A stretch of 64,000 nt of DNA from Moringa oleifera (Eukaryota > Streptophyta > Magnoliopsida > Brassicales > Moringaceae). The stretch covers positions 1,366,501 to 1,430,500 of the forward strand of contig JAJFZO010000287.1 of NCBI GenBank assembly GCA_021397835.1, written 5' to 3'. The translations under genes were made by a program, and so were the position numbers. The notes beneath the pieces were generated by a model. The model was given only the letters and a program-made list of their open reading frames with translations, searched no databases and had not been told where the DNA came from. The number at the start of each line of letters is the position of its first letter. Within the stretch, counting starts at the first letter, position 1. Below, one piece after another: positions 1-13,089 of this stretch.

Positions 1-2780
1 CCCTGGTCAAGTAAATTAGACACCCTTTATGTGTTTAAGGAATGCCTCAAAGGGGGTTTGAGACTCCCTTCAAACACACTTTTTAAGGTGATCTATGAAA
101 GTTATAGACTGTTCCCATCCCAACTAGTCCCTAATTCATGTAGGATTTTAGTAGCTTTTATGTTAGATACTTAGACCTAGGGATTACGAATTTATTTCTT
201 TTAGTGTTTCCTACTTTTTTTGAACTAAAACAATAATAGAGTGATTTAGGTCACTTGATGAAATTCTAGTATTTTTCTTTTAGGAAACATTCTCTTTTTG
301 CCTTTAACCTCCTTACGACTATCAAAAATTAGAGACACGCCTATTTCTAGATGTTTTAGAATAAAATTTCCTTTAGGATTAATAGATTGGCTCACCTAAA
401 CCAAGATTGCAATACTAATATACCCCTTTGCGAGTCCCTTATTGCTGCCAGACAAACTTTGGCAGGCAATAAGAAAACTCTATCCATGCCTTCATTTTTC
501 ACTGAATCTTGGACAACCAAAGTGTATTTAAACCTTATTGGCAAAGAGCCTATCTAAATCTCACCTCTTGGAGAGTCTTTTAGCCCTATTTAGCTAGTCT
601 CCCCTTCAAAAATAAACTTTTCCTTAGAGTCCAAGCTTGAAAATTCTTCCTCCATTGCTTCTAATTTCCCTTATCCGAAGAGGAGATCTTAGATAGGAGA
701 AACCTCTCAACCTCTCATAATAAATGATTTGGAGTCTTCATCATCCATATACAGGTCTATTTACTATTTCATCATGCCTTTTAGAAGGCTATCACTAACT
801 TATTTTATTTTAACTACAGATCATTTTTTAATAATACCTCCTGCTGGTAAGAGAAGTTTCGAAAAGGTAACTAAGTGGTTAAAAAAAACACCACTTAGCT
901 CCTTTTCCAAAAAGAGTAAGATGGTAGCACTGTTGTTATAAAAAGTGTTCTTAATAGAGTATGCCCATCATTATGTAGGGTGGCAATTTGAGTTCATGGG
1001 TCAGGTTGAGTTAAGTATGGACTTTGAGGTTTTTTGGAGGGGTTGAGTTAAGTTCTTCCTCAGTACCTGAGTCTGAGACCTCATCAGTTGCCTTGAAGGT
1101 TCTATTAAATCTAAAGGTTTTATATCAAGACCTAGTAACTCTAAACATAAACATCCTATCATTATTAATGTGGTCTCTAAGCTATCTACGCCATTATGAT
1201 CACAAAAGAACTTGAAGGTAGATGTGAGATTAGGGTAGACCTTTTTACTGTGGACTTTCCTAGAAGGTTTAGTCTAAGTATTCATATGTGGGGACATTTT
1301 GGGCTAAAAGGCACAAAAAGATTTTTTTGGCTCAGCCATTGTTATTTGATAAAAGGCCTTTGAAAAATAACTTTACGCTAATACTCTTAAAATAATAGAA
1401 TTTAAACTCCAAATTCTTGTCATCCTTATTGGCCTTTAACTTGAAGAATTTGGCAAAAAGGACAATAGAGAGATTTGCACAATCCATGGACATGATTTTG
1501 AAGGCAGAAGCCAATGTACAACACTAAGGGTTAGGCGCGAGTTAGGAGGGAGAAATTCTAAATTACTTACAAACATTTTGGTAGAAAGGGTGGATGAAAA
1601 AATCTTAGCTTCATTTGAGGCTATCCTCGAAGACCATAACCCAACCTTTAAGGTGGGTCCATTGCTAGTCATTAGGGAAAGACATTTTTAACTCTACATA
1701 TTTTGAAATGAGGAAGTTATTTTTGATTCATTTCACATCTTTAACTGCATAGACAGAAAAACCTAAACTCTTGGCCGTTATTTTCGGATAAGAGATGAGG
1801 AGAAAATATCGAGAAAGTCACCCAAAGGATGAAGAACGATGAGGATGAAGACTCAAAGCTTTAGTTTCACTAAAGAAGAGGCTAAAGGTTTCTCGTTGAA
1901 GAGAAAGCAAAGTGAAAGGGCAAATGGTAAACACACTAAATATATGACCCTTCTACATCCTTAGGCCAAGGCTAATCATGAGTTGGCACTTATATAATAA
2001 ATGTGTTAGAAAAGACCTTTTTAAAACAACTTAGTGGAATGTTGATTGGGTACTGAAGACGTAATATGCCTAACCTGCATTCATCATGATCATTCATCAG
2101 GCTAAGCTAGCCTTTCTTAACATAGGTTAAACTCTCGATCACTCATTAAGTTACTTTAGAAAAGATTAATCTAGGTTAAACTCTCGATCATGTATTGGGT
2201 TACTCAATAAAGTCTCAACATAAACAAGCTTTCGATCATTCATCAAGTCTTCCACAACAAGCAAAATCTTAACCTCGAAGATTCCAAACTATGCTAAGCA
2301 TTGAAGCTTCCTTAGTACTAACTAACTTTCAACGAAGCTTCTAGGTTAAACCTTCTTGTTCTAGTACCATGCTACTGCTTATTAGATTACGGTGATCCAC
2401 ACGTAAGCTTGCTTTTAGACCTCTTCCGTTAAAACTAATTTAGCCTAGAGTCGATTGTCATTAGTTATTGGCTTGAAACACTTGCTCTGTAGAATGTGGA
2501 GCCCACTTTCGTAAATATGATTGCTTTAGTCTTGAAATTCAAATAGAATGGCATTTCTCCCATATGTTCTTCTTTATAGTCCGATATACCCATAAGACTC
2601 TTGATATGTCCATAATCTAGGCTTTTATCGACTGTTCAAGCCTCACATTTAATGCATAAAGAACACCTTTGTTTACAGCCTTCACCTACCCATTTTTTTT
2701 TGGATAGGTAATGGAAGAGAACCTATACTCAATTCCATAACATTTCTTCATGAATTAACCTTCTTTAAATTACTTTTTGT
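1..2780 (-). mobile_element. Degenerate 3' part of an antisense Ty3/gypsy element (probable)
   Basis: No gene is visible here; all reading frames are short and interrupted. The stretch lies directly beyond the integrase remnant of the antisense Ty3/gypsy element to its right, so it would be expected to hold the integrase C-terminus and the 3' LTR. I could not pair it with a second LTR, so that assignment is inference from position. Short open frames such as 729-941 and 1024-1215 match nothing I recognise. Confidence 0.35.
2124..2250. repeat. Short 49-bp direct repeat
   Basis: The 18-base word AGGTTAAACTCTCGATCA occurs at 2124-2141 and again at 2173-2190. A looser third copy lies near 2225-2245. 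The period is 49 bp. It sits in the presumed 3' region of the Ty3/gypsy remnant and may be part of its LTR. Confidence 0.6.
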
Positions 2781-5475
2781 TATCAATTACAAACATTCTA
2801 GAGATGTTGAACCTGTAACTGATGCTTCTTCAGATGAATTCCTATGCCTTCTATTAAGTAATCTATGCCATCTTTTCCATCTCATCCCATTGATGAAATA
2901 GTCAATTATCATAGTAGTGAACTTCTTTTATTCAAGGGCTACTGAAAGGGGTCTAACACCCCACTAAGTGAAAGGGCATGGGCTAATTATATTGGTCAAC
3001 ATTATGGCTGGTGACCAAGGAATGGTAAAATAGAATTAGTACTTTTCATGTTTTCTTATAAAATCATAGGTGTCTCCTTTTAAATAGGATAAAAATACCC
3101 ACATTTTAATAAATACTAGTTTAGCATTGGTTCACCTACACGATTCCTGCATATGCCGTCATGGACTTCTTTCAACAAGTAGTTGTGTTCTTTCAGGGCC
3201 AGATGAATGATCTTCAATTAGAGTTACCTATTAATTATGCAGCACAAGGTTTTCTTTGTCCTTAGCTTTCAAGCCTAGTTTGGTTCTTTGGGGATTATGT
3301 TAAACTCTAGGTATTCTTGGATGGCATCTATCCAAGAAGCCTTTATTGCAATTGAGGATGTCTTAACTTCTTGAATGCTTGGTTGCTTTAGTACTTCCTT
3401 AAAAACATTTTACAAGGATACCCTAAAGTGCCATTTTTGAGTTTGGATAACACATTTACTAATGAATTTTTTGTTTCGTGAATGTGCTACATCGAGGACT
3501 CGTTAAGGGTACGAAGCAATTATTTCATCTTAACTAAGTAATTTCCCATTGTTTCATCTCTTGTCTTGTACTTCCTTTTACTTGTTTCACTGTTAAAAGA
3601 AAATTTTTGAATGCGTAAATGTGTTTCACTCTTATTCTACATGCTAGTTAAAGCCTTGCGATCATCACTTTGTACTTTACCTAGTTGCTAGAGGCCTCAA
3701 TTTGATTTCTATTGAAAATTGGATTTTTACTCCCTTTGGCCATTAGATTATTGCTCCAAAAACCTTTGCTTCTTTACTAAATGCTCCGTCAAGCCACATA
3801 GTCTACTCAAAGCGCTTGGTGGTTGATTTTTTTGCTATTATATCCGTATGTTCTTGCTCGATCTTAGATCTGTAGCATTCAACAATAAAACCACTAAAAC
3901 TTATGCTTTCACTATCATTTAAGGACTATATTTAATGACAATTTTTCTCAATTGTACATTTTATTTCAATATTCATTTTGAAGTATCTAATTCGTGTAAT
4001 GTCTAATGTAGGGGCTGGTTTGTTAAGACCACTATGATGTGAGCTTGAAAGTATGTCTTAGCTTTCGAGTTGGTATGATTAAAACAAAAGCCACCTTATA
4101 AATCTTCAAATATCTTATATCGGCCCCTTTTAGTATATTGCTAATGTAATACACAAGCCAAAAAGACCCTTCCACTTTATAGCTCAGCATCATTGCCATT
4201 GCTTCTTTAAAGGTGGATAGATACACATAGAGTATTTCTCTAAGAATTAGCTTGATTAACAAAGTTAGGGATATGAGGTATTCCTTAAGCTTGTCAAAGG
4301 CTTCCTTGCACTATGTAGCCTATATGAATTCCTTTGTCCATTGCAAGATTTTAAAAAAGGGAGGTATATGTCAGTGGCTTTGAAAATGAATATAAGGCTG
4401 CTGCTCCCTTCTTCAAACATTGGATATCATGAACTAAAGTTAGGGCTGACATGTTGATGATCAATTCCACCTTTTTTGGGATTGGCTTCTGTGGTCAAAT
4501 GTGTTATCATAACTTCTTGAATGCCACTTCAAACATACATTTCTCTGGGTTCAACTTCATACAATATTTGTTGAGGACATCTAAGGTCTATTTCAAGTCC
4601 TTCGATTAGTCTTCTTCTTCATGGCTTTTAACAATCATGTTATTTGCATAAACTTTTATATTTCATTTGATTTAATTTTGAAAAATATCTGCCACTACCT
4701 CTAATATGTGACCACTATTTTTTAAGCCCGAATAACATTACTCTACAATAGTATATGCCCATATTAATGACAAATAAAGAGCATTCCTCATCTTCCATGC
4801 ACGTCTTGATTTGGTTGCACTTAAAAAATGTATCCATAAAGTTTAAAATTTATACCCTAATGCGTTGTCGACCAGTCGGTCTATTCTTAGTAGGAGAAAG
4901 TCATCCTTTGCGCATGCCTGATTGAAGCTCATGAAGTCCATGCACATCCACCACTTTTCCTTTACCTTCTTAACTAGCACAACATTCGATAACCATTTTG
5001 GATACTAGATCTACATGATGAATCCAACTAGCAATAACTTTTGCACTTTTACTTTGATTACCTCTTATTTTTCCATGGTGAAGCTATGACAATTCTACCG
5101 AACTAATTTGAAACTAAGGTTTGCCTTTAGTTGGTGTTGCATGACTTCAAGATTGATCCCCGGATGTCCCTTATCATCCATTCTTAATACTTTTATGTTC
5201 TTCTTGAGGAAGACTAATAACTTATGCCTGAAAGATTTGAGGAAGCTAGAGCCTATCCTAACAGTTTTCTCGAAACTTGTTTCCACAATCTTTAGTTTTT
5301 TTATTGCTTCATTGAGACATACTTTACTTTTGTCTTTAAGATCTACTTCATTAATGGGATACATTTCTATTTTGCAAGACTTTTTGGTGGCTAAGCATGG
5401 TAAAAAAGCATTACTTTGCTCCTGTTGACTCCTTCTAATCTGTCTCACCTCATTCAGAGTTAAGAATCTCATTAG
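2780..5475 (-). mobile_element. Ty3/gypsy pol remnant: integrase, RNase H, reverse transcriptase (antisense)
   Basis: Read on the minus strand, this is a decayed Ty3/gypsy pol of the Tat type. The pre-RT segment at 5095-5472 contains a TRIG-like block (TVRIGSSF) and a block matching the family's DMPGI motif (DDKGHPGI). RT follows: MCMDF...NQAC at about 4916-4955, and NQIKTCMEDEECSLFVI at about 4769-4822, corresponding to the family's YHQI...DEE..AF block. RNase H is at 4032-4262 (VYYISNILKGADIRY). The integrase entry block SWIDAIQEYL lies near 3300-3350, and zinc-finger and core remnants (NIISPCPF..WGV, IDYF) lie near 2900-3050. Stops and frameshifts occur throughout, so nothing can be translated intact. 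The matching gag lies at 9760-11450, separated by a hAT insertion. Confidence 0.8.
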
Positions 5476-5678
5476 TAAGTAGTAGTTAGAATGATTGATT
5501 ACAAGGCGTTAAGGCTTGATCCTCCAAAGATCCTATTGTAAATTGAGGGAGCTTTTACAACTAATAATGAGGTCATGATATTGGCTTGCCTTAGCTATTT
5601 CTAACCACTACTAAGACAGAAATTATTCCTTCCTCTAGGATCAACTTGCCTTCAACTTTCACTAAGCTTATGTTGCAT

Positions 5679-5686
5679 GTTATCAA
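5679..5686. repeat. Left target-site duplication of the hAT element
   Basis: GTTATCAA directly precedes the CAGGAGTGAG terminus. It matches GTTCTCAA at 9749-9756 with one mismatch. An 8-bp duplication is the hallmark of hAT insertion. Confidence 0.65.
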
Positions 5687-6719
5687 CAGGAGTGAGTATT
5701 TGGTTAATTCGATTCATCCGGCTTGAAAATTTTAAAAACTGAATTAACTGAATTGTTTTATAAATTAATCGAAACTGACCGAATTTAAAAGATAATCACT
5801 AAATGGAATATTTTTAATCGGTTTAATTGATTATCGAATACATCGATATATAAGTTCAAATTTTATATTTTTTACTTTTAAACTATATTAAATCTTAAAT
5901 AATAATTTACAAATCAAATATATATGATATATTATTAATAAGCTATTTATATGGATGAAATATATAATTGAACTTTACTCCAATAATATCCTCGTATATA
6001 CTTACATAAAAGTCAACATCTCTAATATATAAAAATCAAAAAAATTTATACATTAATAACAACTTTTAGAATATAAAAACTTCTAATCATAAAAGAAAAA
6101 TTCTTTTACATCACAACTGGTACATGATAAATTAGCATTTAATAAATCAACGACATCAAAGGAAACATTTCGTTGGAGTTGCAATTCTTATTTTTTTTTT
6201 TTGCCTTTAGTTCCTTAAAAAAGTTTTTTTATCTAATCAAATGCTTGGAAAGCAAAAAGGACAAATGTAAGAATGTCAAAAAAGAAATAAGTGCATTCTC
6301 ATACATTATCAATGACAAAAACTTATCTTAATAAAGCTCTTCCTAAATCAGTTGATATGGTACTGTAAAAATATTACATGATAAGATTATGTTCAAATAA
6401 TATTTAGGCTTCATATATAACATCTTAATAACCAATATTTCTTTTTTATGATAATCAATCAACAAAGAAAATGAAAAATCAAGAAATAAAGATCAACCCA
6501 TCACTAAAATCTCAACTATATGAGATGTGAAACTAATAATAATAAAAGAAATTACCTTGAAATAGCAATACACTTTCGCACTAATCAATTGTAACATCTA
6601 ATACAATTTTTGACAAATCTATAAACACATAATCAAATTTGATATTAAGAAAAGTGTTATTAGCTTATCTAATAAAGATTAATAATTTAAAAAAATAATC
6701 AAATAAACAAAATAATTAC

Positions 6720-8720
6720 TCATATCAAGTTTCTCAAGCTCTACCAAGTCCTCCTCAATGGCATCGAAATATGGAGATCTACGTAATTAATCTTGAGCAC
6801 AAATAAGGGCTTGTACAAGCTTATGAGTCAATAAACTTTTATATGTATCAAGTACCCATCTATCGGTGCTAAAAGTAGATTCAGAAGCAACCATAAATAT
6901 CTGAGCTACCAATACATCACGAGCTATATGGGAAAGAATGGGAAACCTATGGTATTAAGTTTCCACCAATTAAGAATATCAAAGTTATCATCATCTTTTG
7001 CATCCTCTTCACTGAAAAATCCATCCAATTTTGATTTATTTTCTTTTTGTCCAATCTCTTTCATTTATCTCTTGAACTCATATAACAGAACTTGTTTTTT
7101 TTTTTTCAATCCTAATTCATTTTTCTCTGTAATTTGGCTCACTTGACTGCTTTTACTAACTTATTCACATTGAGATTGCAAACTTCTTTTATACTCATCA
7201 AATAACTCTTCAATTGCTTTTCTCATATTACTAGTCATCACTAAAGCTTGTTTCATATCATACATTTTCAAAAAGCAAAAGTTGACAAACTCAAACTTTT
7301 TTCTAGGATCAAGAATATAAGCAACATAAAGTAGCATATTCATCTTTCACATATTTTTTTAATACTTATTAAATTTATCTTTCATTTTTTTTTTGCTATT
7401 GCATTTAACTCAACATCAGAATGTGTTTTTCAATTACGCAAAATAGCATAAACATTACAAATATCATCAAAAAAAAAACTATTGGAGGTAACATATGAAG
7501 AACCTGAAACTTTGATTATGAGTTCATAAAATTGTTACAAGAAAAGACAAAACCTCATAATAATTTTTCAATCCTTTTTTTTAGTTAACCCATCTCCCTT
7601 ACCTACTCATTTCTATAATGTGGATCAATATCATCAAAAATCTCAAAAGCTTTTTCAAATTTTTGAGCTGCATCCAACATCAAATAAATAGAGTTTCACC
7701 TAGTGCTAACATCCAAATACAATAAACTTTTACTTTCAATTTTTTCAAGTAAAACAAATTCTTTAAATTTGGCCAACCTTACGTTGATTGTTTCATATAT
7801 TTAACTCATTCATTTCTTTCAATCCATATGTAGTAATGAGATTAAGAATGTGCATAGTGTATGTTAAATGAAGATATTTTCTTTCTTGAATGCATGTTAC
7901 TAAATTATTCAATCTTTTCTTCAAGTATGAGATTGTAATATCATTAGAACTAGCATTATGAACCGTAATAGTAAAAACCTAATCAATCCCCCAATCACGC
8001 AGACATTTCTCAATGACTTTTTTGATGGTCTCACCTCTATGACTAGAAATAGGACAAAAGTTTAATATTGTTTTATTCAATTTCTAGTTTTTATCAATAA
8101 AATGAGCCGTAAGACAAATAATTAATTTTTTGCACTGAAATCCATGTGTCTGTGGTGAGAGATACTCTTATACTAGACGATTTTAATAACTATTTTAATT
8201 TAACTTTTTCGTCATTATAAAATTGATAACAATCTCTAGCTATAGTCCATCGTAAAGGCATATGAAACTTAGGACATGCAAGTGACATGCAACCTTAACT
8301 TTACCATCCACAAATTTGAAAGCAATTCATCCATAATGATCATCTCAGCTGTATCCTTTCTAATGGTATCTTGATTAAACGTCCAACTACCTAAAGATCC
8401 ATCTCTTCCAAATTCAAAAACAAATTTAGTTTGACTAGAATCAACACTAATATTGATTCTCTTCTTATAAGTACCCACATGAACTTTCAATGTAGTTGTT
8501 CCATTTCTTTTAGGTTCAATAAAAAACTCCCTCTCACAATAATTACATATAGTTTTATGCTCACCTTGTTCATCAAAAAATTTGGCGAAATGTTCCCAAA
8601 CTTTTAACTTGGCCTAAAAGCTTTCCTCTTCAATTTAAAACTTGCAAATGATAAATGCACTGAATTTGGTTGTGTGGCATTAGGTATAAGATCTATATCA
8701 TTACTTTTAGTTGACATCTT
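6720..8720 (-). pseudogene. hAT transposase remnant (BED finger, catalytic core, dimerisation domain)
   Basis: On the minus strand the order is N-terminus on the right, C-terminus on the left. Near 8269-8560 there is a BED-finger-like region followed by LGSWTFNQDTIRKDTAEMI and MDELL, the usual block downstream of the BED finger in Ac/RICESLEEPER-type transposases. At 7161-7343 is MNMLLYVAYILDPRKKFEFV, the conserved core segment before the C-terminal region. At about 6720-6905 is VASESTFSTDRWVLDTYKS followed by SLLTHKLVQALICAQD, the hAT C-terminal dimerisation domain. Frames shift and stops interrupt between the blocks, so the gene is dead. Role if intact: cut-and-paste transposition. Confidence 0.78.
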
Positions 8721-9189
8721 TTAACTTCTGAAATAAATAACAATTAAAAGCAGTTAGTAATAAGACTTTTTAATAGTTAGATAAGATTCTAAAACATTTT
8801 AGTAGTAATACCACATTGCAAAAAAATTCATTTCAGTATTAATAGTTAATACTACTACCTTACAAAATATGATTATGAATTATTAAAAAAAAATAATTTA
8901 CAACTTTACATTACATCAGAAAAAGGATTCAAAGAAAAGATATAAAGCAAAAATGGAACGAATTAAAAAAATCAATTCTCTAGTTTCCAACATTGGGATT
9001 ATTTTGTCTTACATCTTATAGTTATATACATACCACATATATAAAGAAGAAATGATAATACAGAAAAATAAATTTACGGTACTTACGCAAATATAAAAAG
9101 AGAATCTACAAAGATGACCTAATTTTTAATTTTAACTATAGTTGTTACGAATTAAGATATAAAAAAATGAAAAATTAAAGGGATGAGAT

Positions 9190-9385
9190 AGTGTCTGCTA
9201 TTACTGGGAGGATTAGAATTAAAAAGAAAGAAGATAAGGTATAAGGGAATATCGAATGCGTATGCATGGCGTGACCGCATGGGTGTGGCTATGGTGCTAG
9301 TACTAGGAGGATTAAAATTGAAAAGAAATAAGATGAGGCCTAAGGGAATATCGGTTGTCGAATGCGTATGCGTGGTATGAGTATG
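9190..9385. repeat. Two-unit tandem duplication inside the hAT element
   Basis: A unit of about 100-110 bp occurs twice. Both copies contain AGGAGGATTA, an AAAAGAAA..AAGAT block, a TAAGGGAATATCG block and GAATGCGTATGC. The copies start near 9207 and near 9306. This is local, more GC-rich than its surroundings, and non-coding as far as I can see. Confidence 0.6.
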
Positions 9386-9748
9386 GCCGCAGCGCGATTG
9401 GTTCTTCAAGATAAACGGGCATGGTGTACGGATTAGATTAGGGTTCTCAAGTTGAAAGAAAAGAAATGAAGGAATTATGCCTCAGTACCTATACAGTATG
9501 AATAGATAACTTTAGTAAAGAGATTAAGGAGAAAAAAATTATTATTAATAATCACTTAATAAAATTAAAAATCGGTTTTTTGATTAATGCGATTCAAAAA
9601 AAAATTTAACAGAAACTAACCAAGAAAATCGAAAAATCGATTTATAAATCAATTTATAATTGAAAGCCGAAAAAAATCGAGCCAAATTAATCGAAATTAA
9701 TTTGGTTTACTGGTTTTTTAAGCTTTAACCGAATTTTGCTCACCCGTA

Positions 9749-9756
9749 GTTCTCAA
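9749..9756. repeat. Right target-site duplication of the hAT element
   Basis: GTTCTCAA follows the right terminus and pairs with GTTATCAA at 5679-5686 (7 of 8 bases). Confidence 0.65.
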
Positions 9757-9759
9757 CTT

Positions 9760-11450
9760 TTTCTTTGAAAGTTTCATCCGGACAAAAATCATCTCACACA
9801 TCACATTAATCGAGCTACCATTGTCTGCTAACATTCTTCAAATTAGAAAATTCACAATGATCAATTTGATTACTAAAGGCATCATTGTGGGAGACTGGCA
9901 TCTTCTGCAAGTCTTGATCACAAAATGTTGTTACCAATCCCTTGGTCTCTTGCCTTAACTTCAAGACGTTCAAGCTTGTGCCTTTCTTCCTAAAGATTTT
10001 TCACAGCTGGAGGTAGGTTCCCTGATTATCACATCCAAAATTATTCATATGAAAAAGCAATCCTCAGTTGTCTGTATTTGGACTGTTCGGACTATTTGTA
10101 TTTGCTCTGGTTTGAATTCGATCCTTGGTACTAGGTTGTTGATCCTTAGCCTTACATACTGTCCCAAGTGTCTCCCCTCGACTACTGACTCGATCTCATC
10201 ATGAAGATGTTTGCACATCTTTGTATCATGGTCATAATCTTGGCGAAAGTGACAGTGCTTGGACTAATCTCGCATAGCTACCAGGGTTTATCATTTATCC
10301 AGGACGTTTTAATAATACCCTTATTCTCATATCATTGCTTTTATCTGCGACGTATTCAACAGTGTGAAATTCTATCGGGCCATGAGTGGCTTATTGGTCA
10401 CAAGGGATTCATTCATCGGTGCAAACCCTTGCTAGACTGGAGGCGGCCTGCCTTGGTTCGGGTTTCATTCCTTGTCTCGAAACTCATTGCACCATCTTTG
10501 ATCCTGTCTCGATTCCCCTTTTAGGGGATTGTCTCTTCGTCCCTCTCTTCCTTCTACTTCCTCTTCCCCCCTGATGTACTTATTTGCTAAAGTCGACAGT
10601 TCTATCATATTCCATACGGGTTGATAGCATAGAGCATTAAAAAACAATTCCTTTTGCGAGCCCTCCATAATAGCGGCCATAGCCACCGAATTTTGCAGTT
10701 GATCCACCGATATGGCCTCACCAATCGCAACATGTGATCCTAGAACAATTGGTTGAGGATTGGCACATGACCATGAGATTATTGGGGTGTCTAACATTCA
10801 GGACTCGTCAAGGTGGTGGGAAACACCTTGCACAAGATGGCGTCAAACACTCCATAAACCAACATTATGCTTTTATATTTGTCTAGGTGATCCTTAGGAT
10901 CCCCGGCCCCATTGTACGATCAATCTACAAAATCAGCCAGCGTTTGAGAATTGGTTCACTCAAAATATTATAGTTGAATGAGGGACAGGGGTTGCAGCCA
11001 TCATTCCTTTCTCCCTCCTACACGCCGCCTAAGAGCTCGAGCTGCTCACCCAAGCGATTCACCGTCTAGTGGAGCTGTTCGTCACCTTGTCTCTTGGAAG
11101 GGAAATATCTTGCCTCCATCTAGTTAGACCCTTGTGCCAAAACTCAGTTGCTTGGAGCATGCTCACTTTCCTTTGTTGGAAGTTTGCAATTCTCTATATG
11201 CTCAATGCCTCTGGTTTTCTTCTAGGTTGTGCACCTCTCGAATCGGCTCTCACGAAAACGAGCTACATTGCCTGCGACGAGGTTTTAGGCCTCTCCTCTC
11301 AGAAAATTGGGAGCTCTGATGCCTCGACCAAAGTCAATGGTATCCTCTATAGTGTCATGCTACTTAACTATGAGCTAGGAAAAGACGCACTTTCTTGTTA
11401 GCGCTTCACACAGACGGCATCAACGTCGTTCAAGGAAACGTGGCTGAGGA
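9760..11450 (-). mobile_element. Ty3/gypsy gag and protease remnant (antisense)
   Basis: This is the 5' portion of the element whose pol lies at 2780-5475. On the minus strand the gag core around 10465-10797 contains LQNSVAMAAIMEGSQKELFF and LANKYIRGEEE, matching Tat-type gag. A zinc knuckle follows at about 10190-10260 (CHFRQDYDHDTKMC then KHLHDEIES, then HLGQYVR). The stretch at 9830-9960 (FVIKTCRRCQSPTMMPL and onwards in shifting frames) sits where the protease lead-in, typically a PHDD or PHND block, is expected. All frames are broken. No 5' LTR or primer-binding site could be delimited to the right. Confidence 0.72.
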
Positions 11451-13089
11451 TTCTCCTTCTATAATGTTCTTTTCTTATCTTGATGACCAATCCTCTTTCA
11501 CTGTCCCTATCCTCCTTTATATCCTTTAATCTCAACTGCTCTTTCTTACGCCTGGTGCCCTAACCTATATTTTCCGTGATTTCCTTCATCCTCTTGGTAT
11601 GGCTTCCCTGGCATCCTCCTAAATAACCTGATTACGAGTTTTGAGCTAAGTGGATTAACTGGACTATAAACCTTGGTGGGTTTAGATTGCATCATTGTAA
11701 AGGACTTTACCCAGTAAAACTCTTGTAGGACTAATGATGGGATGTTGATCACCTGGATGGGATATAAGAGCCATCTTTATATTGGATGATCATTTTGGAT
11801 AATGAATTTTGATCTTCACTTAACAACATTTTAACCCATTTTGTTTTATCTTTCTTATGTTCCATCATAATTTTTTTTTTAATCATTAACGATGAATCAT
11901 TTAAATTATTAAATTATTCAAAAATTATTTTGGCAGACAATATATAAGCTTTTACTGCTTATACACTTATAAAACTAGTTCAAAATTATGGAAAAAAAAA
12001 AAAATCTGTGATTGAGATGACCTTAAAAAGATTCCCACTTAAGTTTGCTTAAGGCAAGACATTCCAGTCATTCTATAAATAAAGTGATTCCCCGTTTTCA
12101 TTGCTGAGGCCAATGTGTCTCATGTGCGCCAGAGCGCAGAGGCATCAGGCTGCAGTGCCGTAGAAGTTGCAGATTCCAAATGAGGCAAAGTAGCAAACAA
12201 CTGGCAAAGCAAAGCCCCCAACCTGAATTCCATCAATATATAATCAGCAGGAATCTGTTAAAGAATAACATTTCATCATTAGCAGACTATCTTCAAGGGA
12301 AAAAGATAATGACACCAGGAGAAGGTAACAACAAGCAGCCTCAATCAAGTCTTTCAGAATGCCATCCTCTTTCTTTTTTCCTCTTTTCTTTTCTCTTCTC
12401 TTTCCCTCTAAATCTAAGCCTGTCTGATTCATGTAATAAAAACTCAGCAGGAAATGAGAAGATAATCCCTGGCACAGAAATGAAAGGTGACAAAAAGAAA
12501 AAAGGGTTGCTTCAAGGCTGGTAAATCTTTTTGCTTTACCAGAAAAATCAAACATTTTCTAACACTGTTCAAGTACACATCTTCCTTTCGTTTTCTTAAT
12601 GTTCCTCAACTTTTCCTGATTTCACTTCTGCAGTCTCCTTACTTTGTGCTGCTGCTGGCTGTGTGATGCTTGCTTTGCTGTAGAAATAGACTAACCAGGA
12701 GCATGATGGTGGCTGTAAGATGACCAGTGCATCATCAAGCATTTGATTTTACAAACAAGGTTCTTGAATTCCAGATCTGGAATAGCAATGATAAGATTTT
12801 CTATCACTGTTTGAGATTTTTCAGATCATATTTTCCGGGTTAAGCATAATTAAAAGGGAAAAGAGGCACCTTTAGCAGTTATACATCTTATCACCTTTCT
12901 AGTTCCTAGAGAACGAGGACCAGTTCAAATCAATTCTGGAAATGCTATCACTTTATATACATCAAGGAAACTGGATTCCTATTGCTCATCAGAAAAATAA
13001 TTCATTAAAATCACAGAAAATGAAAGATACAAGCAAGACTCACATGCACACTTTTGCTCGCTTGCACAGCAACATTGCACGAATTGTCC
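11451..13089. other. Intergenic and 3' flank of the ARM-repeat gene
   Basis: The left part (11450 to about 11980) probably contains the decayed 5' end of the Ty3/gypsy element; it is AT-rich from 11860. From about 12060 the base composition becomes gene-like. This is probably the 3' UTR and downstream region of the minus-strand ARM gene that ends at 13090. A pyrimidine-rich run occupies 12366-12410. Small open frames at 12180-12524 and 12244-12555 overlap each other on opposite strands and resemble nothing. Confidence 0.5.

Larger units (their letters stand above)
5687..9748 (-). mobile_element. hAT-family DNA transposon, decayed, inserted in the Ty3/gypsy element
   Basis: The left end begins CAGGAGTGAGTATTTGGTTA. 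The reverse complement of the right end begins TACGGGTGAGCAAAATTCGG. These are imperfect terminal inverted repeats of the plant hAT type (consensus close to CAGGGGTGAGCAAAATTCGG). Eight-bp near-identical flanks (GTTATCAA / GTTCTCAA) support the boundaries. The interior holds a minus-strand transposase remnant between roughly 6720 and 8720 and AT-rich subterminal DNA. Ty3 pol lies on the left flank and Ty3 protease/gag on the right, so the hAT jumped into an already resident retroelement. Confidence 0.75.

Noticed and set aside
12180..12555. Open frames of 103-114 codons on both strands downstream of the ARM gene
   Set aside because: They overlap antisense, are built partly on a pyrimidine run, and resemble no family; most likely UTR or spacer.
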